NCBI RefSeq assembly: GCF_031851795.1
Contig: NZ_CP134696.1
Span: 6,324,001 to 6,388,000, forward strand
DNA length: 64,000 nt
Origin: Pontibacter sp. G13
GTDB taxonomy: Bacteria > Bacteroidota > Bacteroidia > J057
Reading direction: 5' to 3'
The translations under genes and the position numbers were made by a program. Below the pieces are notes generated by a model, which was not told where the DNA came from, did no database searches, and saw nothing but the letters and a program-made list of their open reading frames with translations. This document shows, in pieces, positions 17,555 to 26,638 of this stretch (position 1 is its first letter; each line of letters starts with the position of its first letter).

Positions 17555-18544
17555 ATGAAAAATTACCGGATGAGTGTTCGGGTCCTGCTCCCTGTGCTTA
17601 TGATCATGTTTCTCGGGGCTTGCTCGGAAAATGATTTTCTGATTCCCATTCCCATGACGGAGCAGTTTGAGCAAAATCTCTCTGCCTATGAGATCTATCA
17701 GGGAACTTGGAGCGATCTGGAACCTACTGCCGAATACCAATTGCTGGAGTTGAATTCCTCCCTGTTTTCCAATTATGCCAAGAAACAGCGCCTGGTGAAG
17801 CTGCCTGTGGGAACACAAATGACGCAGACGGGTCATGGAATTCCCGAATTTCCAGAAGGGACTATTTTGGTGAAAACGTTTTTCTATTACCTCGATGCAC
17901 GAGACGAATCCTTGGGAAAGCAAGTCATCGAGACGCGGCTCTTGATCCTAAGACAAGGCGTTTGGAACGTGGCCAGCTATGTCTGGAATGAAAGCCAGAC
18001 AGAAGCGACATTGGCTGTGGATGGGCTAGATACCTCCGTGAGCTGGATCAATGACTCCGGGACTCCTCGGACCATTGACTATCACGTACCGGACCAAAAC
18101 GAATGCGCCGCTTGCCACCAAACCAATGAGGAGGTATTTCCCTTGGGACCAACCATGCGTAATTTGAATATCGAGGTAACCCGAGGGGGCTTGGCGGTGA
18201 ACCAACTGGCATTCCTCCAATCAGAAGGATTACTCAATGATTTCGATGTGAACCAAATCGCCCATATCCCCAATTACCACGATGAGGGCGGTTCTCTTGC
18301 AGAGCGAGCCAGAGCCTATTTGGACCTCAATTGCGCACATTGCCATAATCCCGGTGGATGGGAAAAAGCCACGCAGCGCGAGTTTGATTTCCGGTTTGAG
18401 ACGGAATTGGAAAATACCAATATCCTCCGCAACCAAGACAAGATCAAGGAGACTATTCAGGCGGGTGAAATGCCCTACTTGGGCACAACTGTCCTAGATG
18501 ATGCAGGCGTTGAGCTCATTGTAGAATATCTAGATAGTCTGTAA
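17555..18544 (+). CDS. SO2930-family dihaem c-type cytochrome
   Basis: 329 aa from the ATG at 17555, the start giving a lipoprotein signal (FLGACS). Two haem c attachment motifs are present: CAACH at residues 184-188 and CAHCH at 260-264. The N-terminal region (LSAYEIYQGTWSDLEPTAEYQLLELNSSLFSNYAKKQRLVKLP, given here in short to show the family) and the central FPEGTILVKTFFY match the SO2930-type layout known from Shewanella and many Bacteroidota. It would sit in the periplasm or on a membrane and carry electrons; the partner is unknown. The small gene at 18569 follows by 24 bp. Confidence 0.85.
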   Translation: MKNYRMSVRVLLPVLMIMFLGACSENDFLIPIPMTEQFEQNLSAYEIYQGTWSDLEPTAEYQLLELNSSLFSNYAKKQRLVKLPVGTQMTQTGHGIPEFPEGTILVKTFFYYLDARDESLGKQVIETRLLILRQGVWNVASYVWNESQTEATLAVDGLDTSVSWINDSGTPRTIDYHVPDQNECAACHQTNEEVFPLGPTMRNLNIEVTRGGLAVNQLAFLQSEGLLNDFDVNQIAHIPNYHDEGGSLAERARAYLDLNCAHCHNPGGWEKATQREFDFRFETELENTNILRNQDKIKETIQAGEMPYLGTTVLDDAGVELIVEYLDSL

Positions 18545-18568
18545 TTGACGCTTACCTTTTCCTTGAAC

Positions 18569-18952
18569 ATGCTGGATTCGAAATATCGAGCTAGACTGGA
18601 AAATGCCCATATTCGGATATTTGACTATCCGGATATGGGCATTCTTGTCAAAGCTCCCGGCAGTGGCGGAAATGCCATTCCCAATTGGCAGAGTGGCTCC
18701 ATACTCGTGATGAACAAGCAAGGAGCACTGATCGAAGAAGTGCATTCAGATTGTCCACATGTGAGCATCTCCAAGGAGGTGGAAGGGTTTTGTGTGTCCG
18801 TCTGGGATTGGGTTCCGGGACCCGGACCGGGAGATTTCGAGATTCGGGTGGCTTCGGAAGAAGAGGCTGTCGAGTTAGCGTGGGATTATTTCTTCGGAAA
18901 GAATCCGTATTTCCTTGAGCGGAAAAAACATGAAGAGGACTCGGCAAAATGA
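18569..18952 (+). CDS. Small hypothetical protein
   Basis: 127 aa from the ATG at 18569 (a TTG 24 bp upstream is also in frame). It has no signal peptide or membrane segment and is acidic with many aromatic residues (VSVWDWVPGPGPGDFEIRV). I do not recognise a family. It follows the dihaem cytochrome closely. An 18-bp inverted repeat (18602-18643) lies inside the coding region and encodes IRIFDYPDMG. Confidence 0.55.
   Translation: MLDSKYRARLENAHIRIFDYPDMGILVKAPGSGGNAIPNWQSGSILVMNKQGALIEEVHSDCPHVSISKEVEGFCVSVWDWVPGPGPGDFEIRVASEEEAVELAWDYFFGKNPYFLERKKHEEDSAK
18602..18643. repeat. Long hairpin inside a coding region
   Basis: Arms of 18 nt (18602-18619 and 18626-18643) pair with a single mismatch around a 6-nt loop. 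It begins 33 bp after the start codon of the small gene at 18569, so it could affect translation or end the upstream cytochrome transcript; no T run follows. Confidence 0.5.
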
Positions 18953-19119
18953 GCGGAGCTTTCTTCCCCGACCACCTTATACCTTCTCCAACTTTGGCCT
19001 GAGTTCTCCCTTAATTCTGACTAACTAGATCCTAGTGACACCAGATTTGAGGCATTCAGTGGGACTAGATTCCCTCGCTAACTGTCTGGATGTCTGTGAT
19101 GGACCTTCAATCAGGTTAG

Positions 19120-21543
19120 ATGAAAGGGTTAAAGCTATTCGCAGTGATCGGGTGGGTGCTGATGGGAAATGCTTCATTGGCACAAACCGTACAAGCACCT
19201 GTCAGCTCCGGTGATTCCTCCAAAACAGTCTCCATTCCGGTCGAGGAGATACCTGCATATTCGCTACGTACGGAGTCCAAGCTCGATGAGATTCTGGAAA
19301 GCCTCCTCTCCGAAACCCTCATACTTTCCGAAAAAGCCAAGAGCGACTCCATCGTCTCCCGGTTAGATTCCTTGCTTGCTATCGAGCAAAAGGTCGATTA
19401 CAATCGGTTGCTCTCTCGTGAACTCGTCAATAAGCGGAGTTTTTGGAGCGGCTATGAAAAAGTCCTAAACGAACAACTGAACACGACGGAGAAATATATC
19501 TTGGACCTCTCCTCCAAGAGCAAGGAAGTCAATGATGAGTTGAGGGTCTGGCTGCAAACCGAGGCGAGCATCGATACTTTTTTCACGGACTCGCTGTATC
19601 GCCTGACGATTCATGAGGTGATTCGGCGGGCGGATAGCTTCAGCAAGATTATTCTGACGAGGACGAATATCTGCTTTAGCATGCTCAAAGGACAAAAGCA
19701 TGCCTACTACCAGGTGGACAATCTCCTCCTCGAAATCAAGGAAATTACAAGATCTCGCCAACAGCAAGTACTTGCCAAGACCCACCCTTCGCTGTTTGAC
19801 CTCAATTATGACAACCCGGCAGACTGGGACCTTGCCGCGATGTTCAAGAGCTTCACGGAGAGGAATGTGCAAATTATGGCTCGATTCTACCGAGAACAGG
19901 CACCCAAGATCTTCCTGTTTATTGCGTATATCCTCACCTTGATAGGGATTTTTCTATACATCCATCGAAGGAATCGTGGTACCAAGCTGGCCCAAGACAA
20001 TGTCTATCTACGCGCTGTCGGAACGATCCTGCAAAGTCCAATCAGCGTAGCGATCATTCTGGGCGTTTTTACCTCGGAGTTGTTCCTCCCGGATCGCCCG
20101 CCTATCCTAATTGATCTGAGCATTCTCCTGCTGACGGTTCCCATCATTGACATCGTTTCACATGTGTCAGACAAGGAGGGCAAGATTTACCTCTACACCT
20201 TTGGAGCCTTGATTTTGCTTCGATTTCTCAATTACGTCTTTCCCCCAGATTCTCCGCTTCATCGCTATAATCTGCTGATTATGGGAGTTTTGGAGCTAGT
20301 CATTTTAATCACACTGATCCGCAATTTGAATATTCAGCATCTCACGAGTGGCCTCTTCAACCAATTTGTCCGACTGATTATTTTTACTCATATCATCGCA
20401 TCGGCTATCGGCTTGCTGACCAATATCACCGGACATCTTCGAGTAGCTGAAATCACCGTTGATTTGGCGATCACCAATACGCTTGTGGGGCTGTTGCTGA
20501 TCATTTCTACCCTGGTGATCATTGGGTTGATACAGCTTGCGATTGATGGGAAGTTCCTCAACAAATTCCACTATGTCCGCAAACGCCGTGAGGTGCTGAA
20601 ACAGCGGACGACCTTCATCATGATGTTGGCTTTTTCACTGCTTTGGATCAATTACATTCTGCAAATTCTCAGGATTCAAGAGCCTGTGTATCAATTTGTC
20701 TTGGGTATTTTTGGGAAGAAATTTACCCTAGGCTCGATCTCCTTCAGCTTGGGGAGCGTAGTGGCATTTTTCGTAGTGATTTGGCTGTCTGTCCAGCTTT
20801 CTCGATTGGTGAATGCCATCCTGCAGGACGATGTTCTCACGAGAGTCACCTTGGGCAAAGGCGTGCCTCGGATGATCTCCGCGATTGTGCAGTTTTCCTT
20901 GATCAGTGTGGGGATTTTGCTGGCGGTGACTGCGGTCGGATTGCCACTGGATCAATTGACCATCATCGTCAGTGCCTTTTCGGTCGGAATTGGATTCGGG
21001 CTACAGAATATCGTCAACAATTTTGTCTCAGGCATCATCTTGTTGTTCGAGCGACCAGTACAGATTGGGGATACCGTGGAGGTGAATAACTTGGTCGGAA
21101 GCGTCAAATCAATGGGGATCCGATCCAGCAACATTCAGACATTCGATGGGGCGGAAGTGGTCGTGCCCAATGCCAATCTGATCTCCAATGAATTGATCAA
21201 CTGGACGCTTTCGGACAAAAGACGACGGATCGAGATCATGTCTGGTGTGGCGTATGGCTCGGATGTGCATCATGTTCAGAAACTATTGGCGGATATTTTG
21301 ACGCAGCACCCAGATGTCCTCCAAGATCCCGAACCGCTCGTGCTCTTCAATGATCTCGGAGATAGTTCGCTGGATTTCAGGCTGTTGTTTTGGACGGATC
21401 AGCAAAGTCGTTGGACCATCATCAAAAGCGAGGTGATCTTCAAGATCTACGATACACTGAATGAAGCCAATATCGAAATACCCTTTCCGCAGCGGGATTT
21501 GCACATTCGTTCCAATGATGCAATGGGGGAGGAGCAGAAGTAA
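19120..21543 (+). CDS. MscS-family mechanosensitive ion channel
   Basis: An 807-aa protein of the large MscS subgroup. A signal peptide spans 1-21. A charged, helical periplasmic domain follows (about 25-260), then a series of about ten hydrophobic segments from about 265 to 640. The MscS pore and beta domain are clear: GIGFGLQNIVNNFVSGIILLFERP (short form of the pore helix and after), QIGDTVEV, GSVKSMGIRSSNIQTFDGAEVVVPN and the C-terminal alpha/beta part. The channel should release solutes under hypo-osmotic stress. A strong terminator follows within 50 bp. Confidence 0.92.
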   Translation: MKGLKLFAVIGWVLMGNASLAQTVQAPVSSGDSSKTVSIPVEEIPAYSLRTESKLDEILESLLSETLILSEKAKSDSIVSRLDSLLAIEQKVDYNRLLSRELVNKRSFWSGYEKVLNEQLNTTEKYILDLSSKSKEVNDELRVWLQTEASIDTFFTDSLYRLTIHEVIRRADSFSKIILTRTNICFSMLKGQKHAYYQVDNLLLEIKEITRSRQQQVLAKTHPSLFDLNYDNPADWDLAAMFKSFTERNVQIMARFYREQAPKIFLFIAYILTLIGIFLYIHRRNRGTKLAQDNVYLRAVGTILQSPISVAIILGVFTSELFLPDRPPILIDLSILLLTVPIIDIVSHVSDKEGKIYLYTFGALILLRFLNYVFPPDSPLHRYNLLIMGVLELVILITLIRNLNIQHLTSGLFNQFVRLIIFTHIIASAIGLLTNITGHLRVAEITVDLAITNTLVGLLLIISTLVIIGLIQLAIDGKFLNKFHYVRKRREVLKQRTTFIMMLAFSLLWINYILQILRIQEPVYQFVLGIFGKKFTLGSISFSLGSVVAFFVVIWLSVQLSRLVNAILQDDVLTRVTLGKGVPRMISAIVQFSLISVGILLAVTAVGLPLDQLTIIVSAFSVGIGFGLQNIVNNFVSGIILLFERPVQIGDTVEVNNLVGSVKSMGIRSSNIQTFDGAEVVVPNANLISNELINWTLSDKRRRIEIMSGVAYGSDVHHVQKLLADILTQHPDVLQDPEPLVLFNDLGDSSLDFRLLFWTDQQSRWTIIKSEVIFKIYDTLNEANIEIPFPQRDLHIRSNDAMGEEQK

Positions 21544-21591
21544 TCAAAAAAGATCGGGGTATTCATGGGTAATGCCTCAATCGTTCATTCC

Positions 21592-21638
21592 GACTTTTGG
21601 GAGCAAAGAGGGCTCATTGCTCCCAAAAGTCTTATTTT
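21592..21638 (+). terminator. Terminator of the MscS gene
   Basis: A perfect 15-bp stem (21592-21606 with 21617-21631) with a 10-nt loop is followed by TTATTTT. It lies 48 bp after the MscS stop and shortly before the next gene. Confidence 0.9.
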
Positions 21639-21662
21639 GCGATATCTCAGCGCATTTCAACC

Positions 21663-22169
21663 ATGGAAACTCGACACATACAACCTGACCACTTGCCTGC
21701 ACGTGTGCTGTTTTTCACCCTCAGCACGCTCTGCCTAGCTGTATTTGGCTGGCAATATTACCACACAGGAGTGTTTTCTTGGAAGCCATTTCTGGTGGTT
21801 ATGGGGGGAGTTTTTCTTTTGTCAGGCCTGGGCCGACGGACATACAAGTTGAGTGATTCGAGCCTCACTATCAGTCGGTTGTATGGATTGTGGATTCGTA
21901 AGCTGGATTTGGACCAATTGATTGAAATCAAACAGGACAGGCAGCATACGAGCACCCATCCCTTGTATCGGAACCAGTTCCTTTTGGGGTGGATTTCGAG
22001 TAGAAAAGCCCATCAGGATAGTTTCCGATTCATCCGCTTGAAATTTGAAGGCAAGTGGTTTTCCACCTATATCGACGAGCGTTTCGTTGCCGAGGGAGAA
22101 TTTGATTCCTTGTTTAAATTCCTGAAAAACAGGCATAAACGGAATGTGAGGTTAAATAGAGCTGGGTAA
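21663..22169 (+). CDS. Small membrane protein, PH-like C-terminal part
   Basis: 168 aa from the ATG at 21663; a TTG start further upstream would overlap the MscS terminator. Two hydrophobic segments (about residues 15-33 and 38-56) are followed by a soluble part in which RTYKLSDSSLTISRLYGLWIRKLDLDQLIEI resembles bacterial PH-domain (YdbT/DUF304-like) proteins. Topology would place the soluble part in the cytoplasm. Function unknown. Confidence 0.65.
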   Translation: METRHIQPDHLPARVLFFTLSTLCLAVFGWQYYHTGVFSWKPFLVVMGGVFLLSGLGRRTYKLSDSSLTISRLYGLWIRKLDLDQLIEIKQDRQHTSTHPLYRNQFLLGWISSRKAHQDSFRFIRLKFEGKWFSTYIDERFVAEGEFDSLFKFLKNRHKRNVRLNRAG

Positions 22170-22285
22170 TTCAAGCCTTCCCATGAGAGAAGGAATAGAT
22201 ACACATTTATGAACATTCCCCACTTTCAGCTTGGGCAGGAAATCCCAAACTCCCTTTCGCTGGAAGGTGGAGCAGCCTTCAGAAA

Positions 22286-22708
22286 TTATTCCCTCCAGTA
22301 AATACAATTTATGGGTAATGGGTATTTGCAGCAAATTGGAGTTTCACCCTGTTTTCCAGGTATCCAGCCCTCCATAGTTAATATCTTGTTCCTGAGTTCC
22401 TCTTTACATGATTCCGATGCCAGAATATGGATGAATTCAACGTCCGTTACATGTCCTTCATGATCGATCGTCAAAATCGGATACATGCTTGTGATAAGTA
22501 TGCTATCTCTAGCGTGGCAATCAGACAGAATGGGGGCCAACTCGGTCAATATGTAATTCTGGAATCCTTTTCTTCCCTGCTCTAATTGCGGTAGCGTCTC
22601 CGGGGATTCGTAGATAGAATCACATTTTATTTGTTCCGATTGTCCGAACATGGGAAAGGCAATCGAACCAAGCAGAAGCGTCAATATGATTTGATATCCT
22701 TTCATCAT
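22286..22708 (-). CDS. Small secreted protein with TonB-C-like domain
   Basis: 140 aa with a signal peptide (to FGQ, about residue 23). Residues 75-138 follow the TonB C-terminal pattern, PILTIDHEGHVTDVEFIHI, a helix EELRNKILTMEGWIPGKQ, then the last strand PLPINCIYW. As with the gene at 73, no membrane anchor or Pro-rich linker precedes it. It may be a free periplasmic domain. Four more minus-strand genes lie upstream. Confidence 0.6.
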   Translation of the reverse strand: MMKGYQIILTLLLGSIAFPMFGQSEQIKCDSIYESPETLPQLEQGRKGFQNYILTELAPILSDCHARDSILITSMYPILTIDHEGHVTDVEFIHILASESCKEELRNKILTMEGWIPGKQGETPICCKYPLPINCIYWRE

Positions 22709-22732
22709 GAGCTTTCAAGTTGAATTTGGCGA

Positions 22733-22885
22733 TCAATGGCCTGTTCGGACTGGAATTCCACCCAAAACGTAATCCGTATCCTCAGCCGGAATGATCGGAT
22801 CATTGACCTCGTGCAGGATCTCGGTAACTAATCGCACGAAGATTTGATAATCAATCCTTTGGTTGGATTTTTGAATGTCGATCAT
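22733..22885 (-). CDS. Small 50-aa hypothetical protein
   Basis: An open frame from ATG at 22885 to TGA at 22733 encodes 50 residues (MIDIQKSNQRIDYQIFVRLV, then TEILHEVNDPIIPAED, ending GIPVRTGH). Its composition is protein-like, with an amphipathic N-terminal helix and an acidic middle. It fills the gap between two minus-strand genes (54 bp after one, 24 bp before the other), which fits an operon position. I do not recognise it. Confidence 0.4.
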   Translation of the reverse strand: MIDIQKSNQRIDYQIFVRLVTEILHEVNDPIIPAEDTDYVLGGIPVRTGH

Positions 22886-22939
22886 CGGGCAATAGGGTTG
22901 GATGTGAGGACGGTCGCATTAGCTATGTCGCTCGTATTA

Positions 22940-23581
22940 TTACCAAACGGGTTCCAAATCCTTGGCCGAAGCCTGATCTGAATATGTAGGAATTATTCTA
23001 GGCTCATGCAATACCAATTCGAACTGACAACAGGCCGTTGCTTTCAGGTTCAGAATCAAGGTCGGCAATTGGTGTTGATTCAAGCCATGAAAAGTAGTAG
23101 GAAGGTGGGCCAGTCTTTTCTTCAGAAGTTTTGGTTTGTATGATTTCGAAATGCAGAAAATGGAGCTTCCTACCACTTCCGGAACGACATATTGAGGTCG
23201 ATTCTCCATGAGCGAATCCAGCAATATTTGTGGCTGCTCCATGGAGGTAATGCGCAAATCGAATTTCTGTTGAATGTCGAAATGAGGGAAGTGTTGACGC
23301 ACTTGCTGCTCTTGAGATATTTGAGGCCTTAGCGACTGAAGGGCGGCATCCAAACTGTATCCAGAACTGAATGCGAAAATTCGATGATCTGCCTTGTAGA
23401 TCAAGCAATATCCCATCCCGATCGCCATATCTTGGATGCTCCCTGTCTCCAAATACGTTCGAGTTTGAGAGGTAAAGCAGTAAAAATCCGTCAGGTCGCG
23501 AATACTGTTTGGAACGATCGTAAAATGCGCTCCTGCGGTCTCTTTAATATAGGTTTCTGCAATGGGTAGATAAGGGTTCAT
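22940..23581 (-). CDS. Hypothetical protein, possible YrhB/Imm35-like N terminus
   Basis: 213 aa, cytoplasmic, no signal peptide. Residues 1-85 (AETYIKETAGAHFTIV, DFYCFTSQTRTYLETG, GYCLIYKADHRIFAFSSGYS) have the order of elements seen in YrhB/Imm35 immunity-type domains, but the match is weak. The remainder is unfamiliar. It lies upstream of the 50-aa gene in the same direction. Confidence 0.55.
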   Translation of the reverse strand: MNPYLPIAETYIKETAGAHFTIVPNSIRDLTDFYCFTSQTRTYLETGSIQDMAIGMGYCLIYKADHRIFAFSSGYSLDAALQSLRPQISQEQQVRQHFPHFDIQQKFDLRITSMEQPQILLDSLMENRPQYVVPEVVGSSIFCISKSYKPKLLKKRLAHLPTTFHGLNQHQLPTLILNLKATACCQFELVLHEPRIIPTYSDQASAKDLEPVW

Positions 23582-23650
23582 GGTTGGGGTTTGATGAGGT
23601 TGAATTTTACGTTGACCTTCAGCGGTGCATGATGCCTATGATGGCGACAT

Positions 23651-24439
23651 TTATTCTTCTTTGCCGGGTACCCGCTTGTCATTGACAGTGACGGTCTCTC
23701 GTTCCAAGATGAATTGGCCATTCACATATCTAAATTGTCCTTGTCTCACTGTGTCCACATCCATGCCATGTGAATACAGATAGTTATTCCCGTACCGATA
23801 GTCGAGCCATTCGGTATTGGGATCAAATTGAATGAATGGGGCATTCAACATTTCGATGCCTTCTTCCTGACAAAAGCCAAAATGGTCTTGGGATCGGTAT
23901 GCGATGGGATGAATGATCAGTCCATCGGCTGAATACGAAATCAGCTTGGTCCCCATGCACGAGAACGTCAGGACAGATGCCGCTCGGCCCCAGCTCCGGT
24001 CCACAATCAAATATTTTCGATCAGATAAGGGATAAATGGCTTCGACGAGGTTGAGGTCTATCTTGGTGGATTGTTCGTTGCCGAGGAGGTCGAAATGAAT
24101 CCATGAGTACCAGGTGGAGTTGCAATAGGCACCACATCCTTCAACCTCGATAGTGAAGATTTTGAAGGTGCTATCTGGCGAATAATTGACCTGCTGGTCC
24201 ACAATGTGTTGATTGGCCTCATAAAACATGCTATCCAATTCCCTAGTCGTCAATGATTCTTCCTCTCCGACAAATTCTTTTTTGATGGAAGACATGTATG
24301 CTTCGAGTATCAAGGAATCCGGATTGCTGCTTATCCCGTTTGCATGCGAGTCAGGAGCTGGCATAAAGGCATAGCTTGACAATATCACGAGTATGAAAAA
24401 GGCAAATACTTGGATGGTCCTTGTTTGGGAATTGGGCAT
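23651..24439 (-). CDS. Secreted hypothetical protein
   Basis: 262 aa with a hydrophobic N-terminal export signal (about residues 9-26). The mature part contains FTIEVEGCGAYCNSTWYSW, a Cys pair that could form a disulfide, and an IYPLSDRKYLIVDRSWG strand pattern that suggests a beta-propeller- or lipocalin-like fold. No family recognised. Confidence 0.6.
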   Translation of the reverse strand: MPNSQTRTIQVFAFFILVILSSYAFMPAPDSHANGISSNPDSLILEAYMSSIKKEFVGEEESLTTRELDSMFYEANQHIVDQQVNYSPDSTFKIFTIEVEGCGAYCNSTWYSWIHFDLLGNEQSTKIDLNLVEAIYPLSDRKYLIVDRSWGRAASVLTFSCMGTKLISYSADGLIIHPIAYRSQDHFGFCQEEGIEMLNAPFIQFDPNTEWLDYRYGNNYLYSHGMDVDTVRQGQFRYVNGQFILERETVTVNDKRVPGKEE

Positions 24440-24510
24440 AAATCGAATGATTCGTACAATGCTGCTTTCATTCCCAATTTACGAATCATTCATGTAGCAG
24501 GGAAATCCGT

Positions 24511-24900
24511 TCATTTTGGAGCTTGGGTACGACGGGATTTTGCCAATAATCCCAATCCAATGATGACAATCACGATTTCGAGGACAAGGTTGATGTACAT
24601 CATTTCATTGGGAGAGCCATCTTGAATCAGCCCAATGGTTCGCCCAAGTGCCATTCCGCCCACCACCAAAACGATCGCCTGCGTACCCAATGCATGAAGG
24701 GAACTCTGCCTGCTCATGATGCCCAACAGGATCCCAAATCCGATCGAAATCCCCCCATACGTCGCGCGCATATCCGTCAGGCCTGATGGAGTAGTGGGTA
24801 CCGAATCCGTGACAAATAGGCTCAGCGTTTCAGGTAAGAACACGAACCCCAGCCCGAACATTAGGAATACGATAGAATTGAGCAAGATCAGGACTTTCAT
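24511..24900 (-). CDS. DUF4345 family membrane protein
   Basis: 129 aa from the ATG at 24900, chosen over an ORF start at 25086 because the family begins with the helix KVLILLNSIVFLMFGLGFVF. Four transmembrane segments are visible, with the family motif DMRATYGGISIGFGILL between the first and second, and GMALGRTIGLIQDG after the third. DUF4345 proteins are small integral membrane proteins of unknown function. Confidence 0.8.
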   Translation of the reverse strand: MKVLILLNSIVFLMFGLGFVFLPETLSLFVTDSVPTTPSGLTDMRATYGGISIGFGILLGIMSRQSSLHALGTQAIVLVVGGMALGRTIGLIQDGSPNEMMYINLVLEIVIVIIGLGLLAKSRRTQAPK

Positions 24901-25082
24901 GAATGAATAGGTGTTTAGTTCGCAAGATAACGAATGGGGATTTACAAATCGGCGCTCAGGGCCTGTTCCCAATCCTTGGACAGCAAACGGGGAAAAATAA
25001 GGAATGAATTGGGACAGAACCTTTGCTTTCCCAGTCGAATATAGTGCTGTGTCGGTATGCAATAAACGCCCATATTTTTGGC

Positions 25083-25418
25083 TCATTCCTTTATTGTAAC
25101 GCTCTTACAGGAAAATTCGATTTCGTGATGGGGTTTTCCCGGTCCTTCCAAACAAACCATTTTTCCATGAAACAAAGTTCCTGTTAGGAAATAATCAAAG
25201 GAATAAATTTCAGTTTCATGATAATGATCAAAAGGCACTTTTTCGGGGGTGATAGTCTCTAGCTCCTCGAACGTTATTTCTTTTTCAATGTATTCATTCA
25301 GAGTATCATCATATTCGGAAATTTCGATGATCAGTTTGGGGGCTGACTCAAGTTGGATGGTCATTTTCTTTAATGGTAAATCATGAAAAATGATCATCTC
25401 TAATCCAATAAAGTCCAT
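25083..25418 (-). CDS. Hypothetical protein, last gene of the cassette-like array
   Basis: 111 aa, very acidic (IEISEYDDTLNEYIEKEITFEELETIT), no signal peptide or membrane segment. It resembles small immunity-type proteins in size and charge, but I recognise no family. It is the first of a run of AT-rich minus-strand genes up to 38 kb. An attC-like palindrome lies just upstream (25451-25511). Confidence 0.6.
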   Translation of the reverse strand: MDFIGLEMIIFHDLPLKKMTIQLESAPKLIIEISEYDDTLNEYIEKEITFEELETITPEKVPFDHYHETEIYSFDYFLTGTLFHGKMVCLEGPGKPHHEIEFSCKSVTIKE

Positions 25419-25450
25419 GTTCTTGTTAGTTTATGGGGAGGTGTATAGCG

Positions 25451-25511
25451 GGTTGTGTGAGGCGTCTTAGCTGTCCGTAACGGGCAGCTTGTATGCGTTT
25501 CAAGGTTGGAC
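25451..25511 (-). other. attC-like site S1
   Basis: Read on the plus strand the order is GGTT (25451), a stem AGCTGTCCG-TAA-CGGGCAGCT (25469-25489), and GTTGGAC (25505-25511). On the coding (minus) strand the last box is GTCCAAC, an exact RYYYAAC match to the integron R'' box, 12 nt after the stop codon of the gene at 25524. A classical attC also needs paired L boxes, which are only loosely met here. Confidence 0.5.
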
Positions 25512-25523
25512 GTTTTTGCTGGA

Positions 25524-25940
25524 TTATTTGCTGAAGTGTCTATACCAATTCAGCGTAAATTTTGGCAAATGACCATTTTGCTGTTTCAACTCGTTTAGCA
25601 TGAAAAGCATTCTCTCTTTTCCTGCAAGGGATACGTATTTGGGAGACCGATAAACACTTCCAATAAGATCTCGCAAGATGTTAATTGATTCATTGCCAAA
25701 TGATTGATAGTAGTTAGCTAAAATATTCAAGTCCTGTTCAGTCAAGTGTTCCTTAAAGAAGATATACTTGCCCGCCTTAATCAACTCACCTTGCTTGATC
25801 AATATATTCCCAATTTCAGTACAAAGATCCGAATGGCCATAATAGCCATACATGTAACCATATAATCGCTTTAAGGCTTCGGCAGGGTCATGTTTCTTCG
25901 TAATTTTTTTGATCCTTTTATTTAGTTCTGCTTGGGTCAT
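25524..25940 (-). CDS. DUF6584-like hypothetical protein
   Basis: 138 aa, basic at the N terminus (LNKRIKKITKKHDPAEAL) and helical. The segment LCTEIGNILIKQGELIKAGKYIFFKEHLTEQD is close in pattern to the TPR-like core of DUF6584 proteins, in which a helix is followed by an AGRYWYLS-like turn. Function unknown. Its stop is 12 nt before the GTCCAAC box of site S1. Confidence 0.6.
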   Translation of the reverse strand: MTQAELNKRIKKITKKHDPAEALKRLYGYMYGYYGHSDLCTEIGNILIKQGELIKAGKYIFFKEHLTEQDLNILANYYQSFGNESINILRDLIGSVYRSPKYVSLAGKERMLFMLNELKQQNGHLPKFTLNWYRHFSK

Positions 25941-26101
25941 TGGTTCGATTACAGGTAAGCGGTAAATAACGGGCTATGAAGGCGTCAATATTCCACAATT
26001 TCGGGAAAGAGGGAAAATTCGAGGATCAAAATTTGGGAGCGATGGTATGCTTTGTTGAACACTCACTTAAGGCATGCTGCTCCGCCATCTATGATACCCT
26101 T

Positions 26102-26515
26102 TTATTTTGTGCGTTGGACTTTGCTTGAATCAGGTCCCTCAATTTGTAGGTCTATATCCAAGCTGTCGTTTAAATCTTGAATGTTAAACATGTAGCGATG
26201 GCCATGCCAATTGTTGTGCTTAAACTGCCTGAATTGAGCAACAAGAGAATCTCCGTACAAGATCGAAAAGTAATTCGCCCCGTACTCCTTGAATGTGAGT
26301 TGATTATCATGTCCTTGCTCGAAAAGCGTCAATGGGGTTGCACCAGAAGCGCTCCAGACAACTTTGAAATTAGCTGTGGGTAAGTCGCTATGATTCTCCA
26401 TTTCCATGAAATTGGGATTTTCGATATTTCGTTTATATCGATAGTACCAAAGAGCCGTTCCAGCAAGCATGAAGAGCACCACGATGGATGTAGCGAGATA
26501 TACTAGGGTTTTCAT
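26102..26515 (-). CDS. Small membrane-anchored hypothetical protein
   Basis: 137 aa from the ATG at 26515 (an in-frame Met lies 18 bp upstream). One N-terminal transmembrane helix (about residues 4-23) is followed by a basic stop-transfer (YYRYKRN) and a soluble domain of about 105 residues rich in aromatic residues. Not recognised. A similar layout, a membrane anchor plus a short domain, is common among cassette-borne genes. Confidence 0.55.
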   Translation of the reverse strand: MKTLVYLATSIVVLFMLAGTALWYYRYKRNIENPNFMEMENHSDLPTANFKVVWSASGATPLTLFEQGHDNQLTFKEYGANYFSILYGDSLVAQFRQFKHNNWHGHRYMFNIQDLNDSLDIDLQIEGPDSSKVQRTK

Positions 26516-26556
26516 GGGGTTTGTTCGGTGCATTCAAGATTTCTTTAAAGAAGTTA

Positions 26557-26630
26557 GCCCTAACGATTCAGCTATGGATAGTGTCTCATGGACATTGCCT
26601 TTTAAGCTGCTGACACAGTGAATCTAACAC
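26557..26630 (-). other. attC-like palindromic site S8
   Basis: On the minus strand the site starts GTTAGATTCA and ends TGAATCGTTAGGGC. GATTCA pairs with TGAATC, and CTGTGTC pairs with GAGACAC inside. GTTAGGG fits the GTTRRR part of an R' box, but no clear RYYYAAC partner follows the stop codon at 26639. It is weaker than sites S2-S6. Confidence 0.35.
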
Positions 26631-26638
26631 TCAATAAG

